A program made the translations under genes and the position numbers. The notes beneath the pieces are model-generated. The model worked only from the letters and a program-made list of their open reading frames with translations, did not search any database and was not told where the DNA came from. A DNA stretch of 64,000 nucleotides from CAZJQT01 sp964548655 (GTDB taxonomy: Bacteria; Patescibacteriota; Saccharimonadia; Saccharimonadales; CAZJQT01), in assembly GCA_964548655.1 (NCBI GenBank), contig CAZJQT010000001.1, positions 31,424 to 95,423 on the forward strand, written 5' to 3'. Below are positions 40,213-49,955 of this stretch, in pieces. Positions within the stretch are counted from its first letter, which is position 1. Every line of letters starts with the position of its first letter.

Positions 40213-41289
40213 TTAGACGTTAAATCTGAACTCAACTACGTCGTCTGGTTGCATAACGTAGGTTTTGCCTTCGGTGCGGACTTTGCCAGCAGCCTTGACT
40301 GCGGTTTCTGAACCGGCCGTAATCAGATCATTATAGTTAATAACCTGGGCGGCGATAAAGCCTTTTTCAAAATCACCATGTATAACACCAGCAGCCTGCG
40401 GCGCTGTTGAACCTTTGGGAATCGTCCAGGCTCTAACTTCTTTCTCGCCAGCTGTTAAATAGCTTTGTAGCCCCAAAATGTTATAAGCAGCATGGATTAA
40501 TTGCAATAAGCCCGATTCCGCCTGACCGTAACTTTGCAGTAGTTCCTGGTGATCAGTTTCATCCAAACCATTTAGTTCACTTTCTAACTTGGCGCAGACA
40601 AACAATGCCTGAGCCGGAGCCACCAGTGCGCTCAACTCGTCTTGCTTGGCCTTGTTGCTTAAGTCATTTTCATCAACATTAAACAGATAAATCACGGGCT
40701 TGGCCGATAAAAGTTGCAGGCTTTCAATATGCTCATGGTCGATGTCTTTGGCTGACGAGATTGGCGTGCCGGCGTTTAGAAGTTCGTAGACTCTATGGAT
40801 CGTATCGGCGATAGGTTTGAGTTTAGGATCGGCCTTGGCTTCTTTATCGATTTTAGACAGGCGGTTATTTACCGTCTGCAAATCAGCCAAAACAAGTTCG
40901 GTATTGATGACTTCAATGTCTTTTTTTGGGTCGTGCTTATTATCGACGTGCTGCACGTTAGGGTCGCTAAAGGCCCTAACCACCTGAACAATAGCATTTG
41001 TGCTACGGATATGACTCAAAAATTGATTACCCAAACCTTCACCTTGGCTGGCACCAGCTACTAAACCAGCGATATCTACAAAAGTGACCGTGGCTGGCAC
41101 AATCTTTTGGGTTTTATAAATTTCTGCCAATTTCAACAATCTTTCGTCTGGCACGGGCACAATTCCAGTATTTGGCTCAATCGTGGCAAAAGGGTAGTTA
41201 GCCGCCAAAATATTGTTGTTAGTTAGGGCATTAAAAAGTGTTGATTTGCCTACGTTTGGCAAACCGACAATCCCAATTGATAATGACAT
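40213..41289 (-). CDS. ychF: Redox-regulated ATPase YchF (Obg family)
   Basis: 358 residues. A P-loop NTPase of the Obg/HflX class with an altered G4, giving ATP preference. G1 is GLPNVGKST at the N-terminus, and DIAGLVAGASQGEGLGNQFL carries the switch II region. The C-terminal TGS domain (SYLTAGEKEVRAWTIPKGSTAPQAAGVIHGDFEKGFI) is complete. It binds ribosomes and is linked to stress responses. TAAAAT 7 nt before ATG may be the -10. Confidence 0.94.
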   Translation of the reverse strand: MSLSIGIVGLPNVGKSTLFNALTNNNILAANYPFATIEPNTGIVPVPDERLLKLAEIYKTQKIVPATVTFVDIAGLVAGASQGEGLGNQFLSHIRSTNAIVQVVRAFSDPNVQHVDNKHDPKKDIEVINTELVLADLQTVNNRLSKIDKEAKADPKLKPIADTIHRVYELLNAGTPISSAKDIDHEHIESLQLLSAKPVIYLFNVDENDLSNKAKQDELSALVAPAQALFVCAKLESELNGLDETDHQELLQSYGQAESGLLQLIHAAYNILGLQSYLTAGEKEVRAWTIPKGSTAPQAAGVIHGDFEKGFIAAQVINYNDLITAGSETAVKAAGKVRTEGKTYVMQPDDVVEFRFNV

Positions 41290-41382
41290 AGAGGTAATTT
41301 TAACAAAAAAACATCAATAACCCTTAGACAAAGCTGGCACAAGCCTGGTACAATCAGCATAAGCGTTAAGCGTTTATTTTCT

Positions 41383-42021
41383 ATGAGTGATAAAGAAAAA
41401 ACAATTGTCGGAGAGGTGAAAAACAGGTTCAGTTTATCTAGGTCGTTGCCTGGCTTTATAAACAAACCCGTGGCTGTTTTTAGAAATAAGTATAAAAACC
41501 TGCCCAAGAAAATAAGGATTATCTTCTTACTAGTACTCGTATTGCCGGTTTTGTCTGCCGGTGCTTACGGTGTGTTTAAGGTTGTTGATAAGATTAGAGT
41601 TAAACTAGATCACAATTACGCCATATCTAAGGCAGCCAAAGAGCTCACAGTGGCAAACCGGTATGCAAAGGATAAAAACAAAGCTCAAGCTTTAGCGCAT
41701 GCCAGGGCAGCGCTCGCTCTTGCACCAAATGACCCCGATACTGTACTAGAGGTAGCGGCTCTGACCCAGCAAGATAACCCAGCTGAAGCAAAGCAAGTCT
41801 ATGCTGAGGCGCTAGCACTTTTAAAAACACAAGATAATCCTGATGTTAGTGGGAAAAAAGCTATAACCTACTGGGCGGCGGCCCAGCTAGCGGAACGAGC
41901 CGGCCTGATTGACCAGGCTAGGCAGTATTATCAGAAAGTTATAGATACTGCAAACCAATCTAACAGTTATGAGAAAAGCCTTCTACAGCAATCGCAAGCA
42001 GCGCTTAAGAGGTTGCAATGA
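41383..42021 (+). CDS. Membrane-anchored TPR-like protein, first gene of pilus locus
   Basis: 212 residues. A basic cytoplasmic head of about 40 residues, one membrane span (about 48-68, IIFLLVLVLPVLSAGAYGV), then helical repeats with TPR-like spacing (AQALAHARAALALAPNDPDTV; QARQYYQKVIDTANQ). TPR proteins often help pilus assembly (PilF/PilW type) in other bacteria; here the anchor and position suggest a scaffold for the secreted protein that follows. The two genes overlap (ATGA). Confidence 0.65.
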   Translation: MSDKEKTIVGEVKNRFSLSRSLPGFINKPVAVFRNKYKNLPKKIRIIFLLVLVLPVLSAGAYGVFKVVDKIRVKLDHNYAISKAAKELTVANRYAKDKNKAQALAHARAALALAPNDPDTVLEVAALTQQDNPAEAKQVYAEALALLKTQDNPDVSGKKAITYWAAAQLAERAGLIDQARQYYQKVIDTANQSNSYEKSLLQQSQAALKRLQ

Positions 42022-45000
42022 GATTAATAAACATTAAATTACCATCTACATTTTTAGGCAACCGTTCTAGGCGAATGACAAAGTATCTGACAATGTTTGG
42101 AGTAGTTCTGGGGATAGCCGGAGTTTTAGCAATGTTGGCTATGCCAAAAACTGCCTATGCGTCCGGAGGTGTAGGTAGCGGTGGTAGTGGTGGTGGTAGT
42201 GGCGTCGGTCACTACACTTATTACGGCTGGGGTTGGGCCATTTATGACACCAATGGTCCTGGCCCAACTGATGGCTTTAGGAATGGTTCATCATGGGCGA
42301 GCGCCCAATCAACCTGTCAGAGTGCCAACGCTACCCAAGTCTATGCTTTCGTTATTTCAAATGTTAGTGGGACCGACGAGGTCTATGACTACCTCAATGA
42401 GGACGGCCCTCCTCAATTTGCAGCCCACTATGCTGCTGGCACAATCGTAGATAACGGTAATGCCACAGCTATTGATTCCAGCCAAGCCCAAGGTGCTTTT
42501 GATAGTCTGCCCAGTTATGGTGTTGACACGTCGGGCTTTACATTTGGAGGCGCTTCAGGCAATGTCGGTTGGTTTTGTTATAATTTTGCGCAACCAAAAA
42601 CTACTGTAGGCGGGCATGTATATAACACCACCACCGGCACCTATATGTCCGGCGTTCAGATTGCTACTTGTATGAGTGGTTCTAACCCAGCAAATGTTTG
42701 GACTGACGCTAATGGATATTTTGGATTTACAGTTAACCAAGGCACCGGCTACTGTCTAAGAATTGTGGCCGGAACGGCCGCGGGGAGTTATACCAGCGCC
42801 TTTTGGATGACCCAGTTCCCCTACAATAAATATCATCCTGGTATAAGTAGTTATGAATATCAGTTGGCCGGCACAAATTGCTTTGAAACTGGAGCCGAGG
42901 GCAATATCTATTGTGGGGATCGTAACGTCTATTGGGGTTATGATTTAAATTGGCCAAGTGGCACTTTTGACTCTTGGGGATCGCAGGGCATGGACTTTAA
43001 CGTCACAAACCTAACTGTCCAAGCCCACGTCTTTAAGGTTGATGCTAGCGGTAATAATTTAGGTGATGTTAGTGGGGCAACACTAACCACTTGTGCGAGT
43101 CCGGCCACTATAACTACCGGTACGAACGGTTTTGCCTATATCAATGGTCTTGCACCAGGGGCAGGTTTTTGTCTTCGGGTTAGCAGCAGTGCACCGGTGG
43201 GCTACAGCGGACCGTTTGTCAGACCATGGGCCCAAGGTTATTACACAAACGATAACGGGTCATTAGGGGGTCCCAGCGGTCCTTCGTGCCCATCACTATC
43301 GCCCAACCCGCCAAATGGCTGGGGTGGTCCACCTTTTTCGGGGCATTGCAGTAATGCAACTTACGAATGGCAAGTCGCAGGTTCAGCCCAAAACTATAGG
43401 AGCGAGCCAACGGGCACTTTCTTTGATAGAAATCTAGTTAGCCTGGGTCAAGATGGTGGTTATGACTTTGTTTATGTGCGTAACGCCCAAGTTGATCTCT
43501 GTCCAAACATAGCAGGATCTCAACCGACAGTACCAGATGGGTGGGTTATAGATAGTTCGGGTAATTGCTCTCAACCTGATTACCCATACATGCGTGTTTA
43601 TGGTGGTGATGTACTGGCTGGCAGCGGTTTTGGCAGCTGCACACCAAATAATGCAGCTCAGATAATAGGCTGGAATGACGGTAATGGCGCGGGTGCTGGC
43701 GTGCAACTTGCCGCCCAGGCTATGGCTGCTATTAACCAATTTACAACTGCCACTCTGCGTGGTTCAACTCCCAAGCCGCCAGACGGACTTGCTTTTGCTA
43801 ACACTGGGGCAGGCGTCGATCCAACCTACGGCGGCAATTTTGGTGATGCACCGTGTGCGACCGATTACTTCAATACCGTTACGAACTATTCTGACCCTGG
43901 CTTAACCGCCGGCGGAGCTGTAGCAGTACCCGGTTCAAGCCCAAGCACAAACTACAGCGCAATAGCTAATAGCGAAAAACTAATATTGCGTCACGACGGC
44001 GATGTGCAAATAAATGGCAATATAATCTATACCAGCTCAGGTACATGGGCCAATCTTAGCCAGATACCGTCATTTGTATTGATTGTTCGTGGCAATATTT
44101 ATATCCAAAAAACTGTGACCCAACTGGATGGTTTATACATAGCCCAACCAGACATAAGTGGTAACAAAGGTACAATCTATACTTGTGCCAACGGCACTAG
44201 TCTCTATACAGCCTCAACTCTGGATGCTAACTGTAATACCAAACTGACAATTAATGGCGCCTTTATAGCCAAAAAGGTCAAATTCCTGCGTACCAACGGG
44301 TCATTGAAAGCCCAAGCGGCCACACCTTATGGCTGGTCTGGTTGGCAAAAATTAAACTCAAGCGGCTGTGGAACAGGGACAGCACCTAACACATACGTTG
44401 GCGCCAACAAACAGGTTGGTGTGGCGTCATGGGGTCCTGGACGGCTTGATGTATTTTATCGCGGTACCGATAACCAACTAAAGCATTGTTACACTGATAA
44501 TGCTGATCAAGGCATAGCCGCAACCTGGACATTTGAAAATTTGGGCGGTTCTCCCAACTCTGCACCAGACGCGGTTTCATGGGGATCTGGGAGAATAGAT
44601 GTGGTAGTGACTTTTTCAACCGATGGTATGCTCCACCACATTGCTTACGGAGCCACCGGCTGGGGTAGTTGGGAGACATTCACTACGGGTTGTATCTCAA
44701 ATGGGGCAGCCGTCACGTCATGGGCTTCGGGCAGAATTGATGTGATGGAGAACAGTTGTTCTTCGGCTGGGTTGCTGGAGGGTAACCAGACCGGTGCAAC
44801 CTGGAGCGGGCTGGTGAATAACACTGGCGGAGCTACACCTAATGATACTGCTGCCGTTTCTTGGGGTCCAAACCGGCTTGATTTCTTTTTACGCGGTAAT
44901 GACAATTTCTTGTGGCACAACTATTGGCCAAATGGCTCAGGAGCCTTCGCAGGCTGGTTTAAAGACACTGGCCCCCAGAATATAAATATTTGCTCTGGAC

Positions 45001-45431
45001 CAGCTGCGACAGCACCTGCCGGCAACAATAGTTTTGGAAACCGTTTGGACATCTTCGCCATGGGCTGCAATGGCAGTAACCTTAATAACGGCAAACTATA
45101 TCAGACCACCTGGAACGGCTCTTCCTGGAGCGCTTTGAACCAAGTAGATGGTAACAATACGGCTGCTGGTGATCCCGCGGCTGTATCATGGGGTGATAAT
45201 CGGTTTGATGTAGTTGGGGTTAATACCGACGCCAATCCTAAGGTAATTTGGGATTATTATGATGTTGTCGACCGTCCTAACGACCCAGCGGCCATACCCA
45301 CAGAGGCTAGTAGCAGTGCCAATATAGCTGAAGTTTTCAACTACAGCCCTGAGCTATTCATTATTCAGCTAGGCAATATCGTAAACAACGGAGAGATCGA
45401 TGCCATCACCAGTCTTCCGCCGATACTCTAA
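42018..45431 (+). CDS. Large secreted protein with lectin-type beta-propeller repeats
   Basis: 1137 residues. An N-terminal signal sequence (about 20-48, ending ASGG) is followed by a Gly/Ser-rich stretch. Two carboxypeptidase-regulatory-like beta domains follow (about 195-255, TVGGHVYN to WTDANGYFGFTV; and about 335-395). A central region (about 640-760, DGDVQINGNIIYTSS, FVLIVRGNIYIQ) may be a beta-helix. The C-terminal 300 residues (about 775-1080) hold six repeats of the type AVSWGPGRLDVFYRGTDN, as in PLL/DUF346 sugar-binding propellers. Start overlaps the upstream stop. A pilus-associated adhesin is likely. Confidence 0.75.
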   Translation: MRLINIKLPSTFLGNRSRRMTKYLTMFGVVLGIAGVLAMLAMPKTAYASGGVGSGGSGGGSGVGHYTYYGWGWAIYDTNGPGPTDGFRNGSSWASAQSTCQSANATQVYAFVISNVSGTDEVYDYLNEDGPPQFAAHYAAGTIVDNGNATAIDSSQAQGAFDSLPSYGVDTSGFTFGGASGNVGWFCYNFAQPKTTVGGHVYNTTTGTYMSGVQIATCMSGSNPANVWTDANGYFGFTVNQGTGYCLRIVAGTAAGSYTSAFWMTQFPYNKYHPGISSYEYQLAGTNCFETGAEGNIYCGDRNVYWGYDLNWPSGTFDSWGSQGMDFNVTNLTVQAHVFKVDASGNNLGDVSGATLTTCASPATITTGTNGFAYINGLAPGAGFCLRVSSSAPVGYSGPFVRPWAQGYYTNDNGSLGGPSGPSCPSLSPNPPNGWGGPPFSGHCSNATYEWQVAGSAQNYRSEPTGTFFDRNLVSLGQDGGYDFVYVRNAQVDLCPNIAGSQPTVPDGWVIDSSGNCSQPDYPYMRVYGGDVLAGSGFGSCTPNNAAQIIGWNDGNGAGAGVQLAAQAMAAINQFTTATLRGSTPKPPDGLAFANTGAGVDPTYGGNFGDAPCATDYFNTVTNYSDPGLTAGGAVAVPGSSPSTNYSAIANSEKLILRHDGDVQINGNIIYTSSGTWANLSQIPSFVLIVRGNIYIQKTVTQLDGLYIAQPDISGNKGTIYTCANGTSLYTASTLDANCNTKLTINGAFIAKKVKFLRTNGSLKAQAATPYGWSGWQKLNSSGCGTGTAPNTYVGANKQVGVASWGPGRLDVFYRGTDNQLKHCYTDNADQGIAATWTFENLGGSPNSAPDAVSWGSGRIDVVVTFSTDGMLHHIAYGATGWGSWETFTTGCISNGAAVTSWASGRIDVMENSCSSAGLLEGNQTGATWSGLVNNTGGATPNDTAAVSWGPNRLDFFLRGNDNFLWHNYWPNGSGAFAGWFKDTGPQNINICSGPAATAPAGNNSFGNRLDIFAMGCNGSNLNNGKLYQTTWNGSSWSALNQVDGNNTAAGDPAAVSWGDNRFDVVGVNTDANPKVIWDYYDVVDRPNDPAAIPTEASSSANIAEVFNYSPELFIIQLGNIVNNGEIDAITSLPPIL

Positions 45432-45444
45432 GATGTCTGATAGC

Positions 45445-45474
45445 TTGCTTAAACAGATAGTGCTTATGTATAAT
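45445..45474 (+). promoter_or_regulatory. Promoter TTGCTT-N18-TATAAT of pilM operon
   Basis: TTGCTT at 45445-45450 and perfect TATAAT at 45469-45474, 18 bp apart. The -10 ends 11 nt before the pilM ATG, giving a leader of about 5 nt without a Shine-Dalgarno. Confidence 0.65.
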
Positions 45475-45485
45475 CGGGATTAAAT

Positions 45486-46523
45486 ATGAACATACTGAGT
45501 GGGGTAAATGATTTTTTTGGTCTGGACATCGGCACCACTGCTATTAGAGCTGTCCAACTTCGTAGTGGTCCCAGCCCTCGTGCACTAGAAAAATACGCTT
45601 TTTTGCCCATTGACGACAAATTATCTATGAGTGACTCTAAGGCTGACCAGCAAAAGCTGATTGATGAAGTCAAAAAACTTTTAACTGAGGCGCGGATTAG
45701 CAGCCGGAACGTGGCCGTTGGTATTCCGTCGCAAAAAGTCTTTACCACAGTGGTGGATATCGATCGTCTTAATGACGATGAACTAGCCAAAACTATCCGT
45801 TATCAGGCAGATTCATTGATTCCAACCCCCTTAGCTGAATCCAAAATAGACTGGGTTGTCATAGGTGATTCACCGAAAGATAAGACCAAAGTAGAAGTCT
45901 TACTATCTAGCGTCACCAACGCTTTTACCGAGGCCAGACTAGACATGCTGGAATCAATCGGGCTAAATGTCATCGCTTTTGAGCCAGATAATTTAGCGCT
46001 AGCTAGAGCCATTGTTCCGCTAGATGCGGCTCAACCACAAATGGTTTTGGACGTCGGTAGCAAAAGCACGGACTTGGTTATATGTATGAACGGCGCACCA
46101 CGGCTAACGCGTTCTATCCCAACCGGCTCAGAAGCTATAGTTAAAGCCGCTATGCAGGGGTTGAGTGTTGATCAGAAACAAGCTGAACAGTTTGTTTTCA
46201 AGTTTGGCCTCAGCAAAGACAAGCTAGAGGGTCAGATTCACCAAGCAATTATTGGTACGGTGGATCTGTTGATCACCGAAATAGATAAGTCTATCAAATT
46301 CTTCCAGGCCAGGTACGTTGACAGCAAACTAGACAGAATAATAGTTACCGGTGGAGCTTCGGCTTTGCCAGAATTTCCACTCTATATTGCCAACAAATTT
46401 TCTATAAATGTAGAAATTGGTAACGCTTGGCGCAACGTGTCTTATCCAGCCGATAGGCAAAACGAACTGATGGCTGTTTCGAACCATTTTGGTGTCGCAG
46501 CTGGTTTGGCGGAGCGCGCATGA
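45486..46523 (+). CDS. pilM: Type IV pilus assembly protein PilM
   Basis: A 345-residue actin-like cytoplasmic protein. Phosphate-1 motif FGLDIGTTAIRAVQL near the start, connecting motifs VLDVGSKSTDLVI and IIVTGGASALPEF later, as in PilM/FtsA-type ATPases. PilM binds the PilN N-terminus and links the inner-membrane platform to the ATPases. It opens the pilMNO-BTC operon with a dedicated promoter. Overlaps the next gene (ATGA). Confidence 0.9.
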   Translation: MNILSGVNDFFGLDIGTTAIRAVQLRSGPSPRALEKYAFLPIDDKLSMSDSKADQQKLIDEVKKLLTEARISSRNVAVGIPSQKVFTTVVDIDRLNDDELAKTIRYQADSLIPTPLAESKIDWVVIGDSPKDKTKVEVLLSSVTNAFTEARLDMLESIGLNVIAFEPDNLALARAIVPLDAAQPQMVLDVGSKSTDLVICMNGAPRLTRSIPTGSEAIVKAAMQGLSVDQKQAEQFVFKFGLSKDKLEGQIHQAIIGTVDLLITEIDKSIKFFQARYVDSKLDRIIVTGGASALPEFPLYIANKFSINVEIGNAWRNVSYPADRQNELMAVSNHFGVAAGLAERA

Positions 46524-47203
46524 TTCAATTTAACCTACTACCAGACGTAAAGCTGCAATATATAAAAGCCAAATCATCTAAACGTATGGTTATTTCTATT
46601 TCTGTGCTGACGGCCGCAACCGCTGTAACAGTTATGATTCTGCTACTTTTTGTTGTTAATGTGCTTCAGAAGAAGCACTTAAGTGACCTAAATAACGACA
46701 TTGCCAAATATTCCAAACAACTCAATGACACCACCGATCTAAATAAAATCCTGACCATCCAAAACCAACTAAGCAACCTAACAGCACTTCATGACAAAAA
46801 ACCAGTAGTTAGCCGACTTAGTGGTTATTTGTCACAAATTACACCTACCAAGATTGGAATAAATAGTTTGAGTGTTGATTTCGGCTCGTCTAACATGAAA
46901 TTTAGCGGCACCGCCGATAGTCTAAATACCGTCAACACTTTTGTTGATACCCTCAAATTTACTACCTACGATACTGATACTACCAAAGGCACCAACGCCT
47001 TCAAAAATGTTGTCCTGTCTGGCTTTACGCCTGGAAAAGATGGCAAAACCAGTTTTGATTTGGTACTTAGTTATGACCCAGTTATTTTCGACAGTGCTGC
47101 CAAGGTAAAACTAACGGTACCAAGCCAGACTACGACCCGATCTGAAGTGGAAAAACCCAACGCCCTCTTTCAAACTAAAACTGACACCTCGACGGGGAAC
47201 TAA
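46520..47203 (+). CDS. pilN: PilN-like pilus assembly protein
   Basis: 227 residues. The first residues (MIQFNLLPDVKLQYIKAK) match the INLLP motif that docks into PilM. One membrane span (about 25-48), a coiled coil (about 50-90), then a ferredoxin-like extracytoplasmic domain. The tail is longer and Thr/Ser-rich. With PilO it forms the alignment platform. Assigned by the motif and the position between pilM and the next platform gene. Confidence 0.8.
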   Translation: MIQFNLLPDVKLQYIKAKSSKRMVISISVLTAATAVTVMILLLFVVNVLQKKHLSDLNNDIAKYSKQLNDTTDLNKILTIQNQLSNLTALHDKKPVVSRLSGYLSQITPTKIGINSLSVDFGSSNMKFSGTADSLNTVNTFVDTLKFTTYDTDTTKGTNAFKNVVLSGFTPGKDGKTSFDLVLSYDPVIFDSAAKVKLTVPSQTTTRSEVEKPNALFQTKTDTSTGN

Positions 47204-47206
47204 ACT

Positions 47207-47884
47207 ATGGCTAAACTTCAACAACCATCAACCAAACGGATCCTAATCGATCGAGCCAGTCGAACGCTAGTTATAGCTACTGCCATAGCAGCTTTTGTAG
47301 TCGTTTTTTCTCTGTTTGCTTGCAAAGCCCTACTTAGCCAGCGTGCCTACCAAGCTAAAGTTATTGGCGGCAAGGAAAAGGCTGTTGCGCAACTAAAAAC
47401 TAACATCGACTCAGTCAGTAAGCTAGTAAGTGCTTATCAGGATTTTGTTGCGCCGGCTGCTAACGTTTTAGGTGGTGATCCCAAAGGTGCCGGTGACAAA
47501 GATGGCGATAATGCCAAGATAGTTTTGGATGCCTTACCTAGTAAATATGACTTCCCAGCTTTGGCTACGAGTTTGGCAAAAATAATGAGTGACGGTGGCT
47601 TTGCAGCTAGTGGTATTGCTGGTAAAGATGATGAAGTCAACCAATCACAACAAACTGCTCAGTCCAACCCGCAACCTATCGAAATACCGTTCCAGCTGAG
47701 CGTCAGTGGCCCATTCGACAAAATCAAGACTTTGATCGATACCCTGGAACATTCCATCAGACCGTTTCAAATCAATAAGCTCGACATGAGTGGTTCAGAC
47801 GATAATCTGTCTGTCGGTATCGATGCCAAAACCTATTACTTGCCAGAGAAAACCTTGAATATTCAAAAAGAGGTTGTTAAATGA
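47207..47884 (+). CDS. pilO: PilO-like pilus assembly protein
   Basis: 225 residues. Short basic head, one membrane span (about 19-41), a coiled coil, then a domain with VLDALPSKYDFPALATSLAKIM and a final beta-alpha-beta unit (IPFQLSVSGPFDKIKTLIDTLEHSIRPFQINKLDMSG), the PilO signature. Pairs with PilN. No PilP or PilQ is present, as expected for a cell without an outer membrane. Overlaps the next gene (ATGA). Confidence 0.78.
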   Translation: MAKLQQPSTKRILIDRASRTLVIATAIAAFVVVFSLFACKALLSQRAYQAKVIGGKEKAVAQLKTNIDSVSKLVSAYQDFVAPAANVLGGDPKGAGDKDGDNAKIVLDALPSKYDFPALATSLAKIMSDGGFAASGIAGKDDEVNQSQQTAQSNPQPIEIPFQLSVSGPFDKIKTLIDTLEHSIRPFQINKLDMSGSDDNLSVGIDAKTYYLPEKTLNIQKEVVK

Positions 47885-48129
47885 AACGTAAAGACATAAT
47901 CATTATAGTTGTTATCTGTGTAATCAGCGGTGTGGTCTCCTTGGTGCTATCTAACTTATTGCTTGGCTCTCCTGCCAAAAGGCAGTCAACTATTGAGAAG
48001 GTCGAACCGATATCAGCCGATTTTAAGACACCTGATAGTCGCTACTTTAACTCAAATTCGATTGACCCAACCCAACTGATCAAAATCGGTGAAAATACCA
48101 ACCAGTCACCATTTAATTCCAAGCCTTAA
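47881..48129 (+). CDS. Small membrane protein of the pilus operon
   Basis: 82 residues with one N-terminal membrane span (about 6-29, IIIIVVICVISGVVSLVLSNLL) and a polar tail of 50 residues. No family recognised. Its place after pilO is that of pilP in Gram-negative operons, but no lipobox is present and no homology pattern is visible. It may complete the platform. Start overlaps the upstream stop; pilB follows after 12 nt. Confidence 0.6.
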   Translation: MKRKDIIIIVVICVISGVVSLVLSNLLLGSPAKRQSTIEKVEPISADFKTPDSRYFNSNSIDPTQLIKIGENTNQSPFNSKP

Positions 48130-48141
48130 AGAGCGACGCCA

Positions 48142-49938
48142 ATGAGTGTCTTATCTGCCTCAACTCAGAAACAAGTTGAAGATAAATTACTAGAAGAAGG
48201 TGTTTTAGATGCGGTCAAATTAAAAAATGTTAAAGATAAGGCAGCGCAGTCTAATCAGCCTTTGTTGAGCGTTCTGGTACACGAAGGCATTGTTTCTAAC
48301 GAAGCCCTGACCAAAACCATAGCCCATGCTACACACTTGCCCTATGTTAATTTAACGACCGCTAAGGTTGATCCGGAAATCTTGGCACTGATACCACAGG
48401 AAACGGCCGAGCGTTTTATGGCCGTACCGCTGGGCGAAATGCAACATAGGCTGGTTGTGGCTATGCTGGATGCCGATAATGTTCAAGCAGCTGACTTCCT
48501 CTCTAATAAGATAGGTCGGCCACTGAAGGTATATGCGGCCAGTGAAGAGGGAGTTAGAAATGTCCTAAAGCAGTACGGCGCATCAATAGACAAGCAAACT
48601 GTTGGCGCACTAGGCGATATAAATGGTGAACCAGCCGGTACCGAAAATGTTCTGAAGTTTAATGACCAAGCAACCGATATTGAAAACTTGGTTCAAGACT
48701 CACCGATTAGCAAAGCCCTGACTACTATCATGGAATATGCTGCCAAAAATCGGGCCAGTGACATCCACATTGAACCACTTGAAAACGAGCTACGCATTCG
48801 TTGCCGTATCGATGGAATACTCCGGGAAATCATGAAGTTGCCCAAATCTACAGAAGCCCCGCTAGTATCGCGAATAAAAATTTTATCCAATTTGAAGATT
48901 GACGAACACCGTATACCACAAGATGGACAGTTTTCTATCAAGGTATCTGGCCGCGATATTGACCTGAGAATTGCCATCTCGCCGGTAGTTTGGGGCGAAC
49001 AAGTCGTAATCCGTCTGTTGGATAAAACTGGCACCAGTCTCAAGTTAGAAGATATGGGCTACACTGGCCGGGCCCTCAGAACTATCAGAAAGGGACTAAC
49101 CCGACCAAATGGCATGGTGCTGACATCTGGACCAACCGGTTCCGGTAAGTCCACTAGCATGTATGCGGCCATCCAAGAGATCAAGAACGAGGCTATCAAT
49201 ATTGTCACGCTTGAAGACCCAGTCGAATACAAAATGCCTGGCATAAATCAGATACAAGTTAACGCCGACGTTGGTCTAACCTTTGCGTCCGGTCTCAGGT
49301 CAATCTTGCGCCAAGACCCTAATGTTGTCATGGTCGGTGAGATTCGTGATAAAGAAACTGCTACATTGGCGGTACAAGCTGCCCTGACGGGTCACCTGGT
49401 ATTCTCAACCCTGCACACCAACTCTGCCTCCGGTATTTTGCCTAGGCTTCTAGATATGGGTATTGAGCCGTTCTTGATAGCATCAACTGTGCACACGGTT
49501 ATTGGCCAACGGCTAGTCAGGCGTATTAACGATGAAACCAAGCAATCCTACGAGTCTTCCAAGACTGAAACCGAAGCCATCCACGCTACAATTGGGCATT
49601 TATTGCCAGCAACTAAAGAAGATGTCGCCAAGGTCGCCGAAGACCTAGGTTATAAAAGCTTGCCTCTAAGAGACCAAACCGCTTATACTTTGTACAAGGG
49701 TGCTGATGACCCAGCCTCAATAGACGGCTACAAAGGTCGTCTGGGGTTGTATGAGGTATTTGATATCACTGAACCGATCCAGGATCTAATCCTCAAACAT
49801 TCCACCAGTACCGAGATTCAACACGCTGCCCAAAGACAAGGCATGGTCAGCATGCGTGAAGACGGTTATCTAAAGGCTCTTGCAGGCCTAACTACTCTAA
49901 GTGAAGTTAACCGAGTAGCCGCCGCCGACAGTGCTTAA
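48142..49938 (+). CDS. pilB: Type IV pilus extension ATPase PilB
   Basis: 598 residues. An N-terminal MshEN/GspE_N domain is followed by the secretion ATPase core: Walker A GPTGSGKS (about 330-337), Asp box around TLEDPVEYK, Walker B RQDPNVVMVGEIRDKET and the His box GHLVFSTLHTNSA. The tetracysteine zinc cluster usually found after QRLVRR is missing (QRLVRRINDETKQ). Powers pilus assembly. The next gene, pilT, powers retraction. Confidence 0.93.
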   Translation: MSVLSASTQKQVEDKLLEEGVLDAVKLKNVKDKAAQSNQPLLSVLVHEGIVSNEALTKTIAHATHLPYVNLTTAKVDPEILALIPQETAERFMAVPLGEMQHRLVVAMLDADNVQAADFLSNKIGRPLKVYAASEEGVRNVLKQYGASIDKQTVGALGDINGEPAGTENVLKFNDQATDIENLVQDSPISKALTTIMEYAAKNRASDIHIEPLENELRIRCRIDGILREIMKLPKSTEAPLVSRIKILSNLKIDEHRIPQDGQFSIKVSGRDIDLRIAISPVVWGEQVVIRLLDKTGTSLKLEDMGYTGRALRTIRKGLTRPNGMVLTSGPTGSGKSTSMYAAIQEIKNEAINIVTLEDPVEYKMPGINQIQVNADVGLTFASGLRSILRQDPNVVMVGEIRDKETATLAVQAALTGHLVFSTLHTNSASGILPRLLDMGIEPFLIASTVHTVIGQRLVRRINDETKQSYESSKTETEAIHATIGHLLPATKEDVAKVAEDLGYKSLPLRDQTAYTLYKGADDPASIDGYKGRLGLYEVFDITEPIQDLILKHSTSTEIQHAAQRQGMVSMREDGYLKALAGLTTLSEVNRVAAADSA

Positions 49939-49955
49939 AAGTAAAGGGGAGACAA

